Positions 50,507 through 59,841 are shown, numbered from the stretch's first letter. The stretch: DNA of 64,000 bases from PHAA01 sp964494735 (GCA_964494735.1 CAZBSD010000005.1:1-64000), one strand, 5' to 3'. Notes: generated by a model from the letters alone, not told the origin. Numbers and translations are program-made.

Positions 50507-52900
50507 TTATAGTGTACTGATGGGATCAAAGTCTATGTCCATTTTAACATTTTTAAAAGACGGTCTGGCCAAAATATATGTGGCGATACTCCTCAACAAT
50601 TCCGGTGCCGCACACCTAACCATCAATTGGTAACGAAAACGGTTCCTTATCTTGCCGATCGGGCAGCTGGCCGGCCCCATCAGTTTGATGTCAATTTCGC
50701 TGGCATCGATGAGTTCTTCGATAAAGTGAGCGGCCGCCTGGCTGGCCGCTAGTACGGCGGATTCTTCCTCTCCGCTAAACACCAGTCTCAACAGCCGGGT
50801 GAAAGGAGGGTAATCCAACCGTCGCCTCAACTCGGATTCGTATTGGTAAAAACTAAGGAAGTCCTGGTCGGCGGCCTTATTAATAATAAGGTGGTCGGGA
50901 TTAAAGGTCTGTATGACCACCTCACCGCGGGATTGTCCGCGGCCGGCCCGGCCCGCCGATTGTACCAGCAATTGGAAACATTTCTCTCCGGCTCGAAAAT
51001 CGGGCAGATTCAGCATCAGGTCGGCATCTATTATCCCGACCAGCGAGACATTGGGGAAGTCCAAGCCTTTGGCCACCATCTGGGTGCCCACCAATATGTC
51101 GATCTGGCCATTCCTCATCCGGTCCAGGATGGATTTTTGAGCGCCTTTACGGCGGCTGCTGTCAATATCCAATCTGGCCACAACCGCCTGCGGAAAAAGG
51201 GTCTGGATATGCTCCTCGATCCTCTGGGTACCGGCGCCCAGTAGTTGCATGTGGGTGCCTCCACAAACCGGGCACTGGCTTTCCACTGGCAGTCGCAGAT
51301 TGCAATAATGGCATACATTTACACCAATATCACGGTGATAGGTCATCCCCACCGAGCAGGATGGGCACGAGGCAATATTACCACATTCCCAACAAACAGT
51401 CATGGGTGAATATCCCCGGCGGTTAATAAATAGGATGATTTGTTCGCCTCGGTTAAGATTCTCTTCGATTTTTTGCCGTAGTAAGGGGGAAATGTATCCC
51501 CGTGATTCGTGGCGGAAGGCGGTTTTGAGATCCTCGATAAATATCTGCGGCAGCTGTCCGCCTCCTATCCGGTCCATAAGCGGCAGCAACTGAATCATGC
51601 CGGTATAGGCAGCATGGAAGGTCTCGATGCTGGGGGTGGCACTCCCGAAAACCAGAACGGCCGATTCCTGCCGGGCCCTTTGCCGAGCCACCTCCCGGGT
51701 ATGGTAACGGGGGCTTTCCTCCTGTTTGTAGCTGCTCTCCTGTTCCTCGTCCATTATGATCAGACCCAGATTAGGCAAAGGTGCGAAAACCGCCGATCGG
51801 GCTCCTAATACCAATCGGGCTTCTCCGTTCTTGATACGGCGCCATTCCTCATAGCGCTCCCCCGCCGACATACCACTGTGGAGGACTGCCAGGTCATTGA
51901 TGCGGGAGGCAAATACATCTACCATCTGGCGGGTCAGGGCGATCTCCGGGACCAGCACCAACACCCCTTTACCCTGTTGGATGGCGGCGCGGGCAGCGTC
52001 GACATACACCTCGGTTTTACCGCTGCTGGTTACCCCGAACAGCAGGAATTGAGTCATAATCCCACTCTGCAATGCCTCCTTGATCCTGGCGGCTGCCAGT
52101 GCCTGATCATCGGTTAAGGTAATTTTTGCCGGGTCATTATGGAGTTGTTCAGGTTGGATCTTGATATAACCTTTTTGGAGCAACGATTGCAGGCTGGCCG
52201 AGGAGATGCGATGCTCGGCAGGGTCATGATCCAGCCGGCCGTTTCGCAGCAACGCTTCCATTATCTCAGCCTGGCGAGGGGCTTTCTTTTGTAGGGGAGA
52301 CAATTCGGCTTGAGGATCAAATTTGCCCAGAATATACGTGTGCGGCTGGCTGCCGCGCCGGCCTAAATGGTAGGTACCGGTAGGGATGATATACCCTGTT
52401 TCAACCATCTTCATGAGCTCCGGCTGGCTGGCGTACTTCAAGGCTTGGCGGTGATTCAGTTCCCCGGCTTCCCAAAGACGGGAAAAGAACTGGCTGTTCA
52501 GCTGGATCCCTTGTTGGCTAAGATGTTGGTATTCTCGCTCATCTATGGCGGGTATATATTCGGTATCTTTCTTTGTACGCAGCAGTTTAGGTACCATGAG
52601 TCCCAGAGCGGTTGCGATGGAGCACAGACAATACTCCGCCATCCATCCCGCCAAATCCAATAGAGCCAAGTCGAAGACGGTTTCGGTATCCAGTACCTTG
52701 AGGATAGGTTTGAGGTCGGCTCCATCCGCTTCATGATATTCGGATACAACATATCCTTCTTCTTTACGGCCGCCAAAATCCACCAGTACTCGTTTGCCGA
52801 ATAGATTCTCCGACTCATACTGACCAGGCACCAGATAAGTGAAGGTAGTATTTAATTTGCTTATGGGCAGGTCTACTATCAATTCAACTGTTTTCAGCAA
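50507..52900 (-). CDS. priA: Primosomal protein N' (replication restart helicase PriA)
   Basis: A 797-residue superfamily 2 helicase. The 3'-OH-binding N-terminal domain is followed by FLLFGVTSSGKTEVYVDAA (Walker A), IIMDEEQESSYKQEESPRYHTREVA, a zinc-binding Cys cluster (CWECGNIASCPSCS... CHYCNLRLPVESQCPVCG) and VGTQMVAKGLDFPNVSLVGIIDAD. It reloads the replisome at stalled forks. Start TTG at 52900. Confidence 0.95.
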   Translation of the reverse strand: MLKTVELIVDLPISKLNTTFTYLVPGQYESENLFGKRVLVDFGGRKEEGYVVSEYHEADGADLKPILKVLDTETVFDLALLDLAGWMAEYCLCSIATALGLMVPKLLRTKKDTEYIPAIDEREYQHLSQQGIQLNSQFFSRLWEAGELNHRQALKYASQPELMKMVETGYIIPTGTYHLGRRGSQPHTYILGKFDPQAELSPLQKKAPRQAEIMEALLRNGRLDHDPAEHRISSASLQSLLQKGYIKIQPEQLHNDPAKITLTDDQALAAARIKEALQSGIMTQFLLFGVTSSGKTEVYVDAARAAIQQGKGVLVLVPEIALTRQMVDVFASRINDLAVLHSGMSAGERYEEWRRIKNGEARLVLGARSAVFAPLPNLGLIIMDEEQESSYKQEESPRYHTREVARQRARQESAVLVFGSATPSIETFHAAYTGMIQLLPLMDRIGGGQLPQIFIEDLKTAFRHESRGYISPLLRQKIEENLNRGEQIILFINRRGYSPMTVCWECGNIASCPSCSVGMTYHRDIGVNVCHYCNLRLPVESQCPVCGGTHMQLLGAGTQRIEEHIQTLFPQAVVARLDIDSSRRKGAQKSILDRMRNGQIDILVGTQMVAKGLDFPNVSLVGIIDADLMLNLPDFRAGEKCFQLLVQSAGRAGRGQSRGEVVIQTFNPDHLIINKAADQDFLSFYQYESELRRRLDYPPFTRLLRLVFSGEEESAVLAASQAAAHFIEELIDASEIDIKLMGPASCPIGKIRNRFRYQLMVRCAAPELLRSIATYILARPSFKNVKMDIDFDPISTL

Positions 52901-53166
52901 TGCTCACCGCCAATGACCAGGTTGAATCCCCATTTCGATGCGGGGTGATATCTATGGAACGCGGTTAACCTGTTTTCCGGGTTGAAAAATAAACAGACCG
53001 AGCAAAATGAGAAGCGGCAGGACGATTCGGAATGCCACGACTGATGCGTACCCGGTGTACGAGGATCACTCGGCCATTGCGACATAGTGTGCCTACTTGC
53101 CTTATTTGACGGTCTGAGGGCGATGTTGCGCCCTAAGTATTTCTTGGGATTACGCCGGCAGTTGGC
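52901..53166. other. Intergenic region between metK and priA without a supported gene
   Basis: The 266 bp hold one open frame on the minus strand without a ribosome site or recognisable protein. Small hairpins are visible: GGGCG/CGCCC near 53122-53138 and CGTACCCGGTGTACG near 53045-53060. Either could weaken transcription after metK. No T-run and no riboswitch pattern was recognised. Confidence 0.5.
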
Positions 53167-54398
53167 TTAAAGGCCGGCTGAGGCCTTGATAGCATCGGCC
53201 TTGTCCAGTGTCTCCCAGGTGAAGTCAGGATCTTTACGGCCGAAGTGACCATAAGCCGCCGTCTTCTGGTAGATGGGCCGGCGCAGGTCCAGGTTCCTTA
53301 TTATTGCTGCAGGCCGCAGATCGAAATGCTTTTTGATCAGTTGGCGGATCTCATGATCCGGTAATTTNNNNNNNNNNCTGCCGCCTCGATGCGGCTGTCG
53401 GGGATCACGCCGGTGCCAAAAGTATCCACCGAGATGGAAACCGGATGAGCCACACCGATGGCATAGGCCAACTGAATCTCGATCCGGTCGGCTACTCCCG
53501 CTGCCACCAAGTTCTTGGCTACGTGACGGGCGGCGTAGGCGGCGGAACGATCGACCTTGGTTGGATCCTTGCCGGAGAATGCTCCCCCGCCGTGACGGGC
53601 CATCCCCCCGTAGGTATCGACGATTATTTTGCGGCCGGTCAATCCACAGTCACCTTGAGGACCGCCGATTACGAAGCGACCAGTAGGATTAATGAGATAT
53701 TTGGTAGAGTCATCCAGCATGTCGGCTGGTATGACCGCTTTGACTACCATCTCGATGAGGTCCTTTTCAATGGTATCATGATCTACCTCAGGATGATGCT
53801 GAGCTGATACCACTACCGTGTCGACCCGAACCGGCTTGCCATCCACATATTCCACCGTAACCTGGGTTTTACCGTCCGGACGCAGGTATTCCAATATCCC
53901 CGCTTTGCGCACCTCGGTCAGACGTTGGGCCATTTTATTGGCCAGATAAGCCGGCATAGGCATATAATCTTCGGTTTCATTGGTAGCGTAACCGAACATC
54001 ATGCCCTGGTCACCGGCACCTATAAGTTCCAATTCGTCATCGCCCATATCACCCTGTTTTACCTCGAGGGCTTGGTTGACCCCCATAGCTATATCGGGCG
54101 ATTGCTCATCTATGGCGGTTAAAACAGCACACGTCTCGCAGTCAAAACCAAATTTGGCCCTGGTATAACCAATGCTGCAAACAACACTGCGGACCAATCG
54201 GGGGATGTCGACATAACAATTGGTGGTGATCTCCCCGGATACCAGCACCAGACCAGTGGATACCAGGGTTTCAGCCGCAACCCGGGAAAAAGGGTCTTCA
54301 GTCAACATGGCATCCAGGATAGCATCCGATATCTGGTCGGCCATCTTGTCCGGGTGGCCTTCCGTAACTGATTCTGAAGTAAAAAGTTTTGTGGACAA
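53167..54398 (-). CDS. metK: S-adenosylmethionine synthetase, interrupted by an assembly gap
   Basis: Forms SAM from methionine and ATP. N-terminal part: FTSESVTEGHPDKMADQISDAILDAML, GAGDQGMMFGYATNE, GRFVIGGPQGDCGLTGRKIIVDTYGG and GGGAFSGKDPTKVDRSAAYAAR. Beyond the gap the C-terminus is in place: IRQLIKKHFDLRPAAII, LRRPIYQKTAAYGHFGR and a stop after ASAGL. The gap hides only a few residues (about 53368-53377). The gene lies between coaBC and priA, which is not the usual site in Bacillus. No SAM riboswitch fits in the 22 nt before its start. Confidence 0.95.
53368..53377. other. Assembly gap of ten Ns inside metK
   Basis: Placeholder run of Ns between two parts of metK that clearly belong together. 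The true length is unknown but must be short. Confidence 0.95.
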
Positions 54399-54420
54399 TG
54401 GTCCATCTCCTTTCCAAAGA

Positions 54421-55617
54421 CTATAGCAGCTCAGCGACTCTATCCAATATAGCCCGGGCTACATCCTCTTTGCTGGTTTTGGGCAAGTGTCTGATGTCGG
54501 CCGCGCTTCTTATTATTGTACATATATTGGTATCACAGGCAAACCCGGCCCCATCCATGGTGACATCGTTGGCCACAATGAGGTCCAGATTCTTGGCGCC
54601 CAGCTTGCCCAGCGCATTCTCCAGTACGTTTTCCGATTCGGCCGCAAAGCCGACCATTATGCAGCCGGGCTCTTTCTTGGCTCCCAACTGTTTCAATATG
54701 TCTGGATTCTGAACTAGTTCCAGGGTTATCCGCCCGTTGCCGTCATCAGCCTTTTTAATCTTTTGCCCGGCCGTCATAGCAACTCTGAAGTCGCCTACCG
54801 CCGCGGCTCCGATTATGACATCACAACCAGGCTGGTGCTGCAGCATCACTTCACACATATCCCGGGCGCTACGTACCGGGATGAAACGTATGCCAGGGGG
54901 AATCGGCAGCTGAGTGGAACCGCTGACCAGTATCACTTCCGCACCGCGGGAGGCCGCTTCCCGGGCCAATGCATATCCCATCTTGCCGGTACTGCGATTG
55001 GAGATAAAGCGTACTGGGTCGATATCTTCGCAGGTGGCCCCAGCATTGATCATTATCCTCTTGCCGCACATATCCGGTCGGGGTGCCAGCAAGGTCTGTA
55101 TCTGTTTCAATATATCGTCAACTTCAGGCAGGCGGCCCTTGCCAGTGACCCCACAGGCCAGCAGTCCGCTGTCGGGATCCAGGAAATGATATCCCAATCC
55201 CTGTAAAATCCGCATGTTGTTTTGCACCACCGGGTTTTCGAACATGTTGGTGTTCATCGAAGGAACGACTAAAACCGGTGCGGTATTGGCCAGCACCACC
55301 GTCGACAACAGGTCATCGGCCAATCCATGGGCCATCTTGGCAATGAAATTGGCGGTAGCCGGTGCTATCACCAGCAGGTCCAGTTGCTCGGCTATCCCCA
55401 CGTGTTGAACTTTCCATTCCTGGGTTGCGGTCCAAAGATCAGTAACTACCTCCCGGCCGGACAGAGTCCGCAGCGTCAGAGGAGGTATAAATCGGGCCGC
55501 TGATTCGGTCATCATCACGATAACTTCGAATTCGTTTTTCCTGAGTTTACTCACCAGATCGGCGATCTTATAGGCGGCTATGCCGCCGCAAATACCTATG
55601 CCGACTGTCTTGGTCAT
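54421..55617 (-). CDS. coaBC: Phosphopantothenoylcysteine synthetase/decarboxylase
   Basis: A 398-residue bifunctional CoA-pathway enzyme. The N-terminal CoaC flavoprotein has GICGGIAAYKIADLVSKL, APATANFIAKMAHGLADDLLS and VPSMNTNMFENP. The C-terminal CoaB part has INAGATCEDIDPVRFISNRSTGKMGYALA and VGFAAESEN. Neighbours rpoZ upstream and priA beyond metK match the Firmicute order. Confidence 0.95.
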   Translation of the reverse strand: MTKTVGIGICGGIAAYKIADLVSKLRKNEFEVIVMMTESAARFIPPLTLRTLSGREVVTDLWTATQEWKVQHVGIAEQLDLLVIAPATANFIAKMAHGLADDLLSTVVLANTAPVLVVPSMNTNMFENPVVQNNMRILQGLGYHFLDPDSGLLACGVTGKGRLPEVDDILKQIQTLLAPRPDMCGKRIMINAGATCEDIDPVRFISNRSTGKMGYALAREAASRGAEVILVSGSTQLPIPPGIRFIPVRSARDMCEVMLQHQPGCDVIIGAAAVGDFRVAMTAGQKIKKADDGNGRITLELVQNPDILKQLGAKKEPGCIMVGFAAESENVLENALGKLGAKNLDLIVANDVTMDGAGFACDTNICTIIRSAADIRHLPKTSKEDVARAILDRVAELL

Positions 55618-55631
55618 CGTCGTTCATCCTC

Positions 55632-55838
55632 TCATGGGGTGGGTTTGGAATGGTTGTTGATGATTACTTTATTATTGATGATGTCGTCCAGGGCGTCGGT
55701 TATCATTCCGGATAAACGGTAACTTTCCTCATTCCGTTTTTTCTCCGACAGGGTGCGGGCCCTTTGCGCGGCGGCAACCACCACCGCGTATTTGCTCTGG
55801 CCGATCTTCATTAAATCTTTGGCAGAAGGTGGTATCAA
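55632..55838 (-). CDS. rpoZ: RNA polymerase omega subunit
   Basis: A 68-residue protein: IPPSAKDLMKIGQSKYAVVVAAAQRARTLSEKKR, then SYRLSGMITDALDDIINNKV. This is the omega fold that assists beta' folding. TTG at 55838 is nine bases after AGGAG; a TTG six codons upstream overlaps that site. Confidence 0.9.
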   Translation of the reverse strand: MIPPSAKDLMKIGQSKYAVVVAAAQRARTLSEKKRNEESYRLSGMITDALDDIINNKVIINNHSKPTP

Positions 55839-55852
55839 AAGAAAATCACTCC

Positions 55853-56431
55853 TCAATAATATTTTACCCGGCAGCGTTCGGCTATGATTATTGCCTGGAC
55901 TTTATGTATTGCATCTTCCAGGCGGTCATTGACAACCACGTAATCATAATATCTGGCCATAGCCATCTCAGCATGACAGGCGTCCAGCCGATCCTGAATG
56001 CTTTGCTGGGAATCCTGGCCGCGGCCGTGGATCCTCTCCACCAGGGCGTCGAGGCTGGGAGGCTGAATAAAAATAAACACCCCTTGCGGCATTTTCTCTC
56101 GCACCTGTCTGGCTCCCTGGATATCGATCTCCAGCAAAACATCGTAACCGCTGTGCAAGGTTTCGACAACCTCATTCTTCAGGGTACCATACATATGCGA
56201 GTAGACCTGGGCGTATTCCAGGAACTCGTTATTCCTGATCCTGTCCTCGAAATCACTGGGTTTTATAAAGAAATAATCTTGCCCATCGGTTTCATTCAAG
56301 CGTTTGGGTCGGGTGGTGGCTGAAACTGACAATCTTATATCCGGCACCTGGGCCAGCACCGCCTTGTGTATGCTGCCTTTGCCAACCCCGGAGGCACCCG
56401 ACATTACGAACAGTATTCCTTTGCTGGTCAT
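55853..56431 (-). CDS. gmk: Guanylate kinase
   Basis: A 192-residue enzyme phosphorylating GMP. P-loop MSGASGVGKGSIHKAVL, SATTRPKRLNETDGQDYFFI, EYAQVYSHMYGTLKNEV and LLEIDIQGARQVREK. It stands between remA and rpoZ in the conserved order. Confidence 0.95.
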   Translation of the reverse strand: MTSKGILFVMSGASGVGKGSIHKAVLAQVPDIRLSVSATTRPKRLNETDGQDYFFIKPSDFEDRIRNNEFLEYAQVYSHMYGTLKNEVVETLHSGYDVLLEIDIQGARQVREKMPQGVFIFIQPPSLDALVERIHGRGQDSQQSIQDRLDACHAEMAMARYYDYVVVNDRLEDAIHKVQAIIIAERCRVKYY

Positions 56432-56451
56432 CTTAACAATCCCGCTTCCCG

Positions 56452-56718
56452 CTAAGAGATGTCTTCACTCCCGCTATCCTTGGAGCTTAAACGATTGGCT
56501 ACCGTTTCCGGCTGCACCGCTGACAATATTACATGGCCGCTGTCCACCACTATTACCGCCCTGGTCCGGCGCCCATAAGTGGCATCGATCAGTACACCCT
56601 TCTCGCGCGCTTCTTGAATAATCCGCTTGATGGGAGCTGATTCAGGGCTGACAATAGCCACTATACGGTTGGCAGCTACGATGTTTCCAAACCCTATGTT
56701 CACTAGCTTAATATCCAT
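56452..56718 (-). CDS. remA: Extracellular matrix/biofilm regulator RemA (DUF370)
   Basis: An 88-residue protein: DIKLVNIGFGNIVAANRIVAIVSPESAPIKRIIQEAREKG, LIDATYGRRTRAVIVVDSGHVILSAVQPETVANRL. RemA is a DNA-binding ring protein that activates matrix and osmoprotection genes in Bacillus. Its position between yicC and gmk is conserved. Confidence 0.95.
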   Translation of the reverse strand: MDIKLVNIGFGNIVAANRIVAIVSPESAPIKRIIQEAREKGVLIDATYGRRTRAVIVVDSGHVILSAVQPETVANRLSSKDSGSEDIS

Positions 56719-56755
56719 AACATCTTCCGGTCGACCGGATACACCCCCTTCATTT

Positions 56756-57631
56756 CTATTCGATATTCTGTACTTGTTCTCTTATCTTCTCCAATTCCGC
56801 CTTGACATCTACAACTATCTGGCTCATCTCTATATCGTTGGCCTTGGAAGCCACCGTATTGATCTCCCGGAACATCTCCTGCACCAGGAAATCCAGTTTG
56901 CGGCCCACCGACTGGCGGTCAGACAGCAGGTCACTCAGGTGTTTGATATGGCTCTTAAGGCGGACTGTCTCTTCTGTGATGCTGGCCTTATCTGCAAATA
57001 TGGCCGCTTCTTGGATTATTCGGCCCTCATCGGCCACGTTGTTGGTCAGTTCGACTATCCTTTTCAACAACCGTTCCTGGTATTCCTTGGCCACCAGAGG
57101 GGATCTGATGTCCAGTTTCTCAACTGCGGTCAGGATATAGGCGTTGCGTTCGGCAATATCCCGGGCCAGATTGGCGCCTTCTTTGCTGCGCATTTCAACC
57201 AGGCTTTCCATGGCCTCATCCAAAGCCCTGACCAGGACGCTCCAGATTACTTCGGGATCTTCCTGTTCATCTACCAGGTTGAAAACGTCAGGCAGCCGGA
57301 ATATGTCAATAACCCTGAATTCGGAAGGAATATTTAGATTTTCTGCTAAATCCTTCAGGGAATCATAATAAGCGATAGCCAGACCTTTGTCAACCTTGAT
57401 ATTCCTCGCCATATCTTGCGTTTTCTCAATATTTATGCTGATATCTATGCGACCCCGCTGCAGGTGTTTCTTGAGTTCTTCTTTGATTCTTTCCTCTAAA
57501 AAGGCATACCGGCGCGGTATACGGGTATGGATGTCGAAATAGCGATGGTTGACTGTTTTTAGTTCACAGTTGACTTCGTAACCTTTTTCCTGCACTCCGC
57601 TGCGGCCGAAACCAGTCATGCTTCTTATCAT
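56756..57631 (-). CDS. YicC family endoribonuclease
   Basis: A 291-residue protein: MIRSMTGFGRSGVQEKGYEVNCELKTVNHRYFDIHTRIPR near the start and the DUF1732 end (DRQSVGRKLDFLVQEMFREINTVASKANDIEMSQIVVDVKAELEKIREQVQNIE). YicC proteins are implicated in small-RNA turnover. The start ATG follows directly on the stop codon of the dapL remnant. Confidence 0.95.
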   Translation of the reverse strand: MIRSMTGFGRSGVQEKGYEVNCELKTVNHRYFDIHTRIPRRYAFLEERIKEELKKHLQRGRIDISINIEKTQDMARNIKVDKGLAIAYYDSLKDLAENLNIPSEFRVIDIFRLPDVFNLVDEQEDPEVIWSVLVRALDEAMESLVEMRSKEGANLARDIAERNAYILTAVEKLDIRSPLVAKEYQERLLKRIVELTNNVADEGRIIQEAAIFADKASITEETVRLKSHIKHLSDLLSDRQSVGRKLDFLVQEMFREINTVASKANDIEMSQIVVDVKAELEKIREQVQNIE

Positions 57632-57760
57632 TTAAAAACCTACCTTTCCAAATGCTGCGTACATCCTGTCAAAGGTTTCCTGTAGTCTTGCCTGGCTTAC
57701 AGTCAGGGCTATCCGGAAATAACCCTCGCCGTATTGTCCATACCCATTGCCGGGGGTTGG
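57632..57760 (-). pseudogene. dapL: dapL remnant: last 42 residues
   Basis: In the frame that continues from the dapF fragment, the stretch reads PTPGNGYGQYGEGYFRIALT, then VSQARLQETFDRMYAAFGKVGF and a stop. The PGxGFGxxGEGYFRIALTVS block is the C-terminal end of LL-diaminopimelate aminotransferase and related class I aminotransferases. There is no start of its own. Everything before this block, more than 340 residues, is missing. The gene family call is by pattern; deletion is inferred. Confidence 0.7.
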
Positions 57761-57844
57761 TTACAGGTCATCGGCATGGGCCCAGGATTCTACCGTGGTG
57801 ACCACAAAATCATTGCCTAAACCATGCATCTTGATAAAATCCAT
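57761..57844 (-). pseudogene. dapF: dapF remnant: first 27 residues
   Basis: ATG at 57844 with GGGAGG upstream encodes MDFIKMHGLGNDFVVTTVES, then WAHADDL and TAA. The KMHGLGNDFV block is the signature N-terminus of diaminopimelate epimerase, a protein of about 280 residues. The start site and ribosome site are undamaged. The fragment abuts the end of dapL in the same frame, so one deletion probably joined the two genes, which are often neighbours. 57845-58018 shows no other supported feature. Confidence 0.7.
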
Positions 57845-58018
57845 AAAAAACCTCCCGGATTACACCAAAATGGCTGATAATTTCCTATTTTAACATAGTT
57901 GGAACCCGAAACAAAAAGACTGGGTTGAGGTATACAATATATCGGGATAGGTAAGAAATAGACTAGCCGCTCCTGAATGGGTTGATCCAGGCTGGCCGAC
58001 GGCTATGGGAATACTGGC

Positions 58019-58067
58019 TTGACATCGGGGGCGGGATTGAACATACTACAAATGCAAACGTTTGCAT
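58019..58067 (+). promoter_or_regulatory. Promoter and perfect palindromic operator of the metal ABC operon
   Basis: TTGACA (58019-58024) and CATACT (58042-58047) are 17 bp apart. Just downstream is the perfect 16-bp palindrome ATGCAAACGTTTGCAT (58052-58067). It would overlap the transcription start. The co-encoded Fur-family protein at 60702 is the obvious candidate to bind it. The core also fits the catabolite-repression cre pattern TGNAANCGNNNNCA, so control by a LacI-type regulator such as CcpA is an alternative. Confidence 0.65.
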
Positions 58068-58114
58068 CTGCAGCGGTCCGCACCATCATCAGACATAAGA
58101 ATGGAGACTTGGAA

Positions 58115-59029
58115 GTGGAAAAGTACAGCGATACCAGCCGAAATCTGCCCTCTCGCCTGCGATGGAGCCTACTGGTCCTGGTGGCACTGGTTTTATTGGG
58201 GTCAGGGTGCGGAAACAAACCGGTGACCGCGCCAGCCCGCGATGGGGACAAGCTCAAGGTGGCGGTCAGCATTGTTCCCCAGGCTGCCTTCGTCAAAGAG
58301 GTTGGCGGGGACCTGGTCGAGGTGGTCACCATGATCCCTCCCGGCGGCAATCCAGAAAACTATTCACCAACCCCGCAGCAGATGATGAAGTTCAGCGATG
58401 CCGATATATATTTTACGGTCGGGGTGGCCGCCGAGCAGGCCAACCTCCTGCCCTACCTGGCAGGCGCCCGGTCCAATCCAAGAATTATAGACCTGCCTTC
58501 CCTGGTCGATCAGAAATATCCTCCCGTCACCTTTCCGACTGGGGAGCGCGACCCCCATATGTGGCTGTCTCCCAAACGGGTACAGGAGATAGTACGTATA
58601 ACCGCCCAGGAATTGACCCGGCTTGATCCCGTCCATGCCGACACCTATGCAGCCAATGTCAGCATTTATAATGAACGCTTGGATAGGTTGGACATGGACA
58701 TCAGGGCGGCCCTGGACGGTGTGCCCAATAGAACATTTATTGTCTACCACCCCGCTTTCGGCTATTTTGCCGATGATTACGGCCTGACCATGATCGCTTT
58801 GGAGGAGGAAGGTAAGGAGGCGACCGCGCTGGAACTACAGCAGGTCATCGATCTGGCTCGCAGCCACAGCATAAAGGTGGTATTCTACCAGGCCGAAGTC
58901 GACAACAAGCAGTCCCGCACCCTGGCTCAGGAAATCGGCGGACAGGCTGAGATGGTTGCCCCATTGGATCCTGATTATATAGGCAATCTGGAGAAGATCG
59001 CGCTTACATTTAGAGCGGCTTTACAATAG
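58115..59029 (+). CDS. znuA: Metal-binding lipoprotein of an ABC importer (ZnuA/TroA-like)
   Basis: A 304-residue cluster A-I binding protein. A signal peptide ends in LVLLGSGC, with Cys32 as the lipid site. Domain 1: VAVSIVPQAAFVKEVGGDLVEVVTMIPPGGNPENYSPTPQQM. Metal-site elements DPHMWLSP and VYHPAFGYFADDYGL, and in domain 2 VVFYQAEVDNKQSRTLAQEIG. The usual first histidine (PHxYEPTP) is replaced by Glu in PENYSPTP, and the His-rich loop of ZnuA is missing, so the metal may be zinc, manganese or another. GTG at 58115 follows GGAG by eight bases; the open frame runs 32 codons further upstream across the operator. Confidence 0.85.
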   Translation: MEKYSDTSRNLPSRLRWSLLVLVALVLLGSGCGNKPVTAPARDGDKLKVAVSIVPQAAFVKEVGGDLVEVVTMIPPGGNPENYSPTPQQMMKFSDADIYFTVGVAAEQANLLPYLAGARSNPRIIDLPSLVDQKYPPVTFPTGERDPHMWLSPKRVQEIVRITAQELTRLDPVHADTYAANVSIYNERLDRLDMDIRAALDGVPNRTFIVYHPAFGYFADDYGLTMIALEEEGKEATALELQQVIDLARSHSIKVVFYQAEVDNKQSRTLAQEIGGQAEMVAPLDPDYIGNLEKIALTFRAALQ

Positions 59030-59037
59030 CAAAGGGT

Positions 59038-59841
59038 GTGTGTTCCCATATGATATCCGGTTCCAACCGCGATCATGCGGTCCTAATCGAAGACCTGAGC
59101 GTCAATTACGGTTCTATACAGGCTTTGCAGAACATTGACCTGCAGATCCCCTATGGAGATTTCGTGGGTATAATCGGCCCCAATGGCAGTGGCAAGAGTT
59201 CTCTGCTAAAATCCATTTTGGGCTTGGTCAAACCGCAATCTGGTAATATATTAGTTTTCGGGGTGAGTCCTGCCGTGGCCCGGGCCCGGATAGGTTATGT
59301 ACCGCAGACAACCAATATAGATCGGGATTTTCCCATTACCGTGGGTGAGGCGGTTTTGATGGGACGCCTGGTCGGGAGAGCGGGACCTTTTCACCGTTAC
59401 GACCGCCAAGATCGCCAAGTGGTTAACCATTACCTGGAGCGCTTGGAGATATCCGACCTGATTGACCGTCAGATTGGACAGTTATCCGGCGGGCAGCTCA
59501 AAAGGGTGCTGATAGCCCGCGCTCTGGTAGTCGAACCCCGTATGTTGCTGCTGGACGAACCAACCGCAGGGGTAGATGCCCATTCCAGCTCCCAGATTTA
59601 CGAGTTACTGCGTGATCTAAACCAGGAAATTACCATAATCATCGTGACCCACGACACCCTGGCGGTCAGCTCTTACCTGAAGTCGATCGCCTGTATCAAC
59701 CAAAGTCTCTACTACCACGGTGACCCCAGCCTTTCCAGTGAACTCATAATGAAGGTGTACGGCTGCCCGGTGGAACTGATCGCCCACGGGGTGCCCCATC
59801 GGGTTCTGGGTGACCATTCCCATGGAGGAGCACCATGTTAA
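59038..59841 (+). CDS. znuC: Metal ABC transporter ATP-binding protein
   Basis: About 267 residues. Walker A GPNGSGKSSLLKSILGL, Q-loop GYVPQTTNIDRDFPITVGEAVLMGR, signature LSGGQLKRVLIARALV, Walker B MLLLDEPTAGVD and switch HD in VTHDT. The Q-loop text is that of the zinc/manganese group. GTG at 59038 or ATG at 59050 may be the start. The end overlaps znuB by seven bases. The C-terminal tail HGVPHRVLGDHSHGG is His-rich and may sense metal. Confidence 0.9.
   Translation: MCSHMISGSNRDHAVLIEDLSVNYGSIQALQNIDLQIPYGDFVGIIGPNGSGKSSLLKSILGLVKPQSGNILVFGVSPAVARARIGYVPQTTNIDRDFPITVGEAVLMGRLVGRAGPFHRYDRQDRQVVNHYLERLEISDLIDRQIGQLSGGQLKRVLIARALVVEPRMLLLDEPTAGVDAHSSSQIYELLRDLNQEITIIIVTHDTLAVSSYLKSIACINQSLYYHGDPSLSSELIMKVYGCPVELIAHGVPHRVLGDHSHGGAPC

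Noticed and set aside
52894..53085. Minus-strand 63-codon frame between metK and priA
   Set aside because: No ribosome site, no hydrophobic or domain pattern, and it overlaps the priA start.
54399..54420. SAM riboswitch before metK
   Set aside because: Only 22 nt separate coaBC from metK, far too short for any SAM aptamer.
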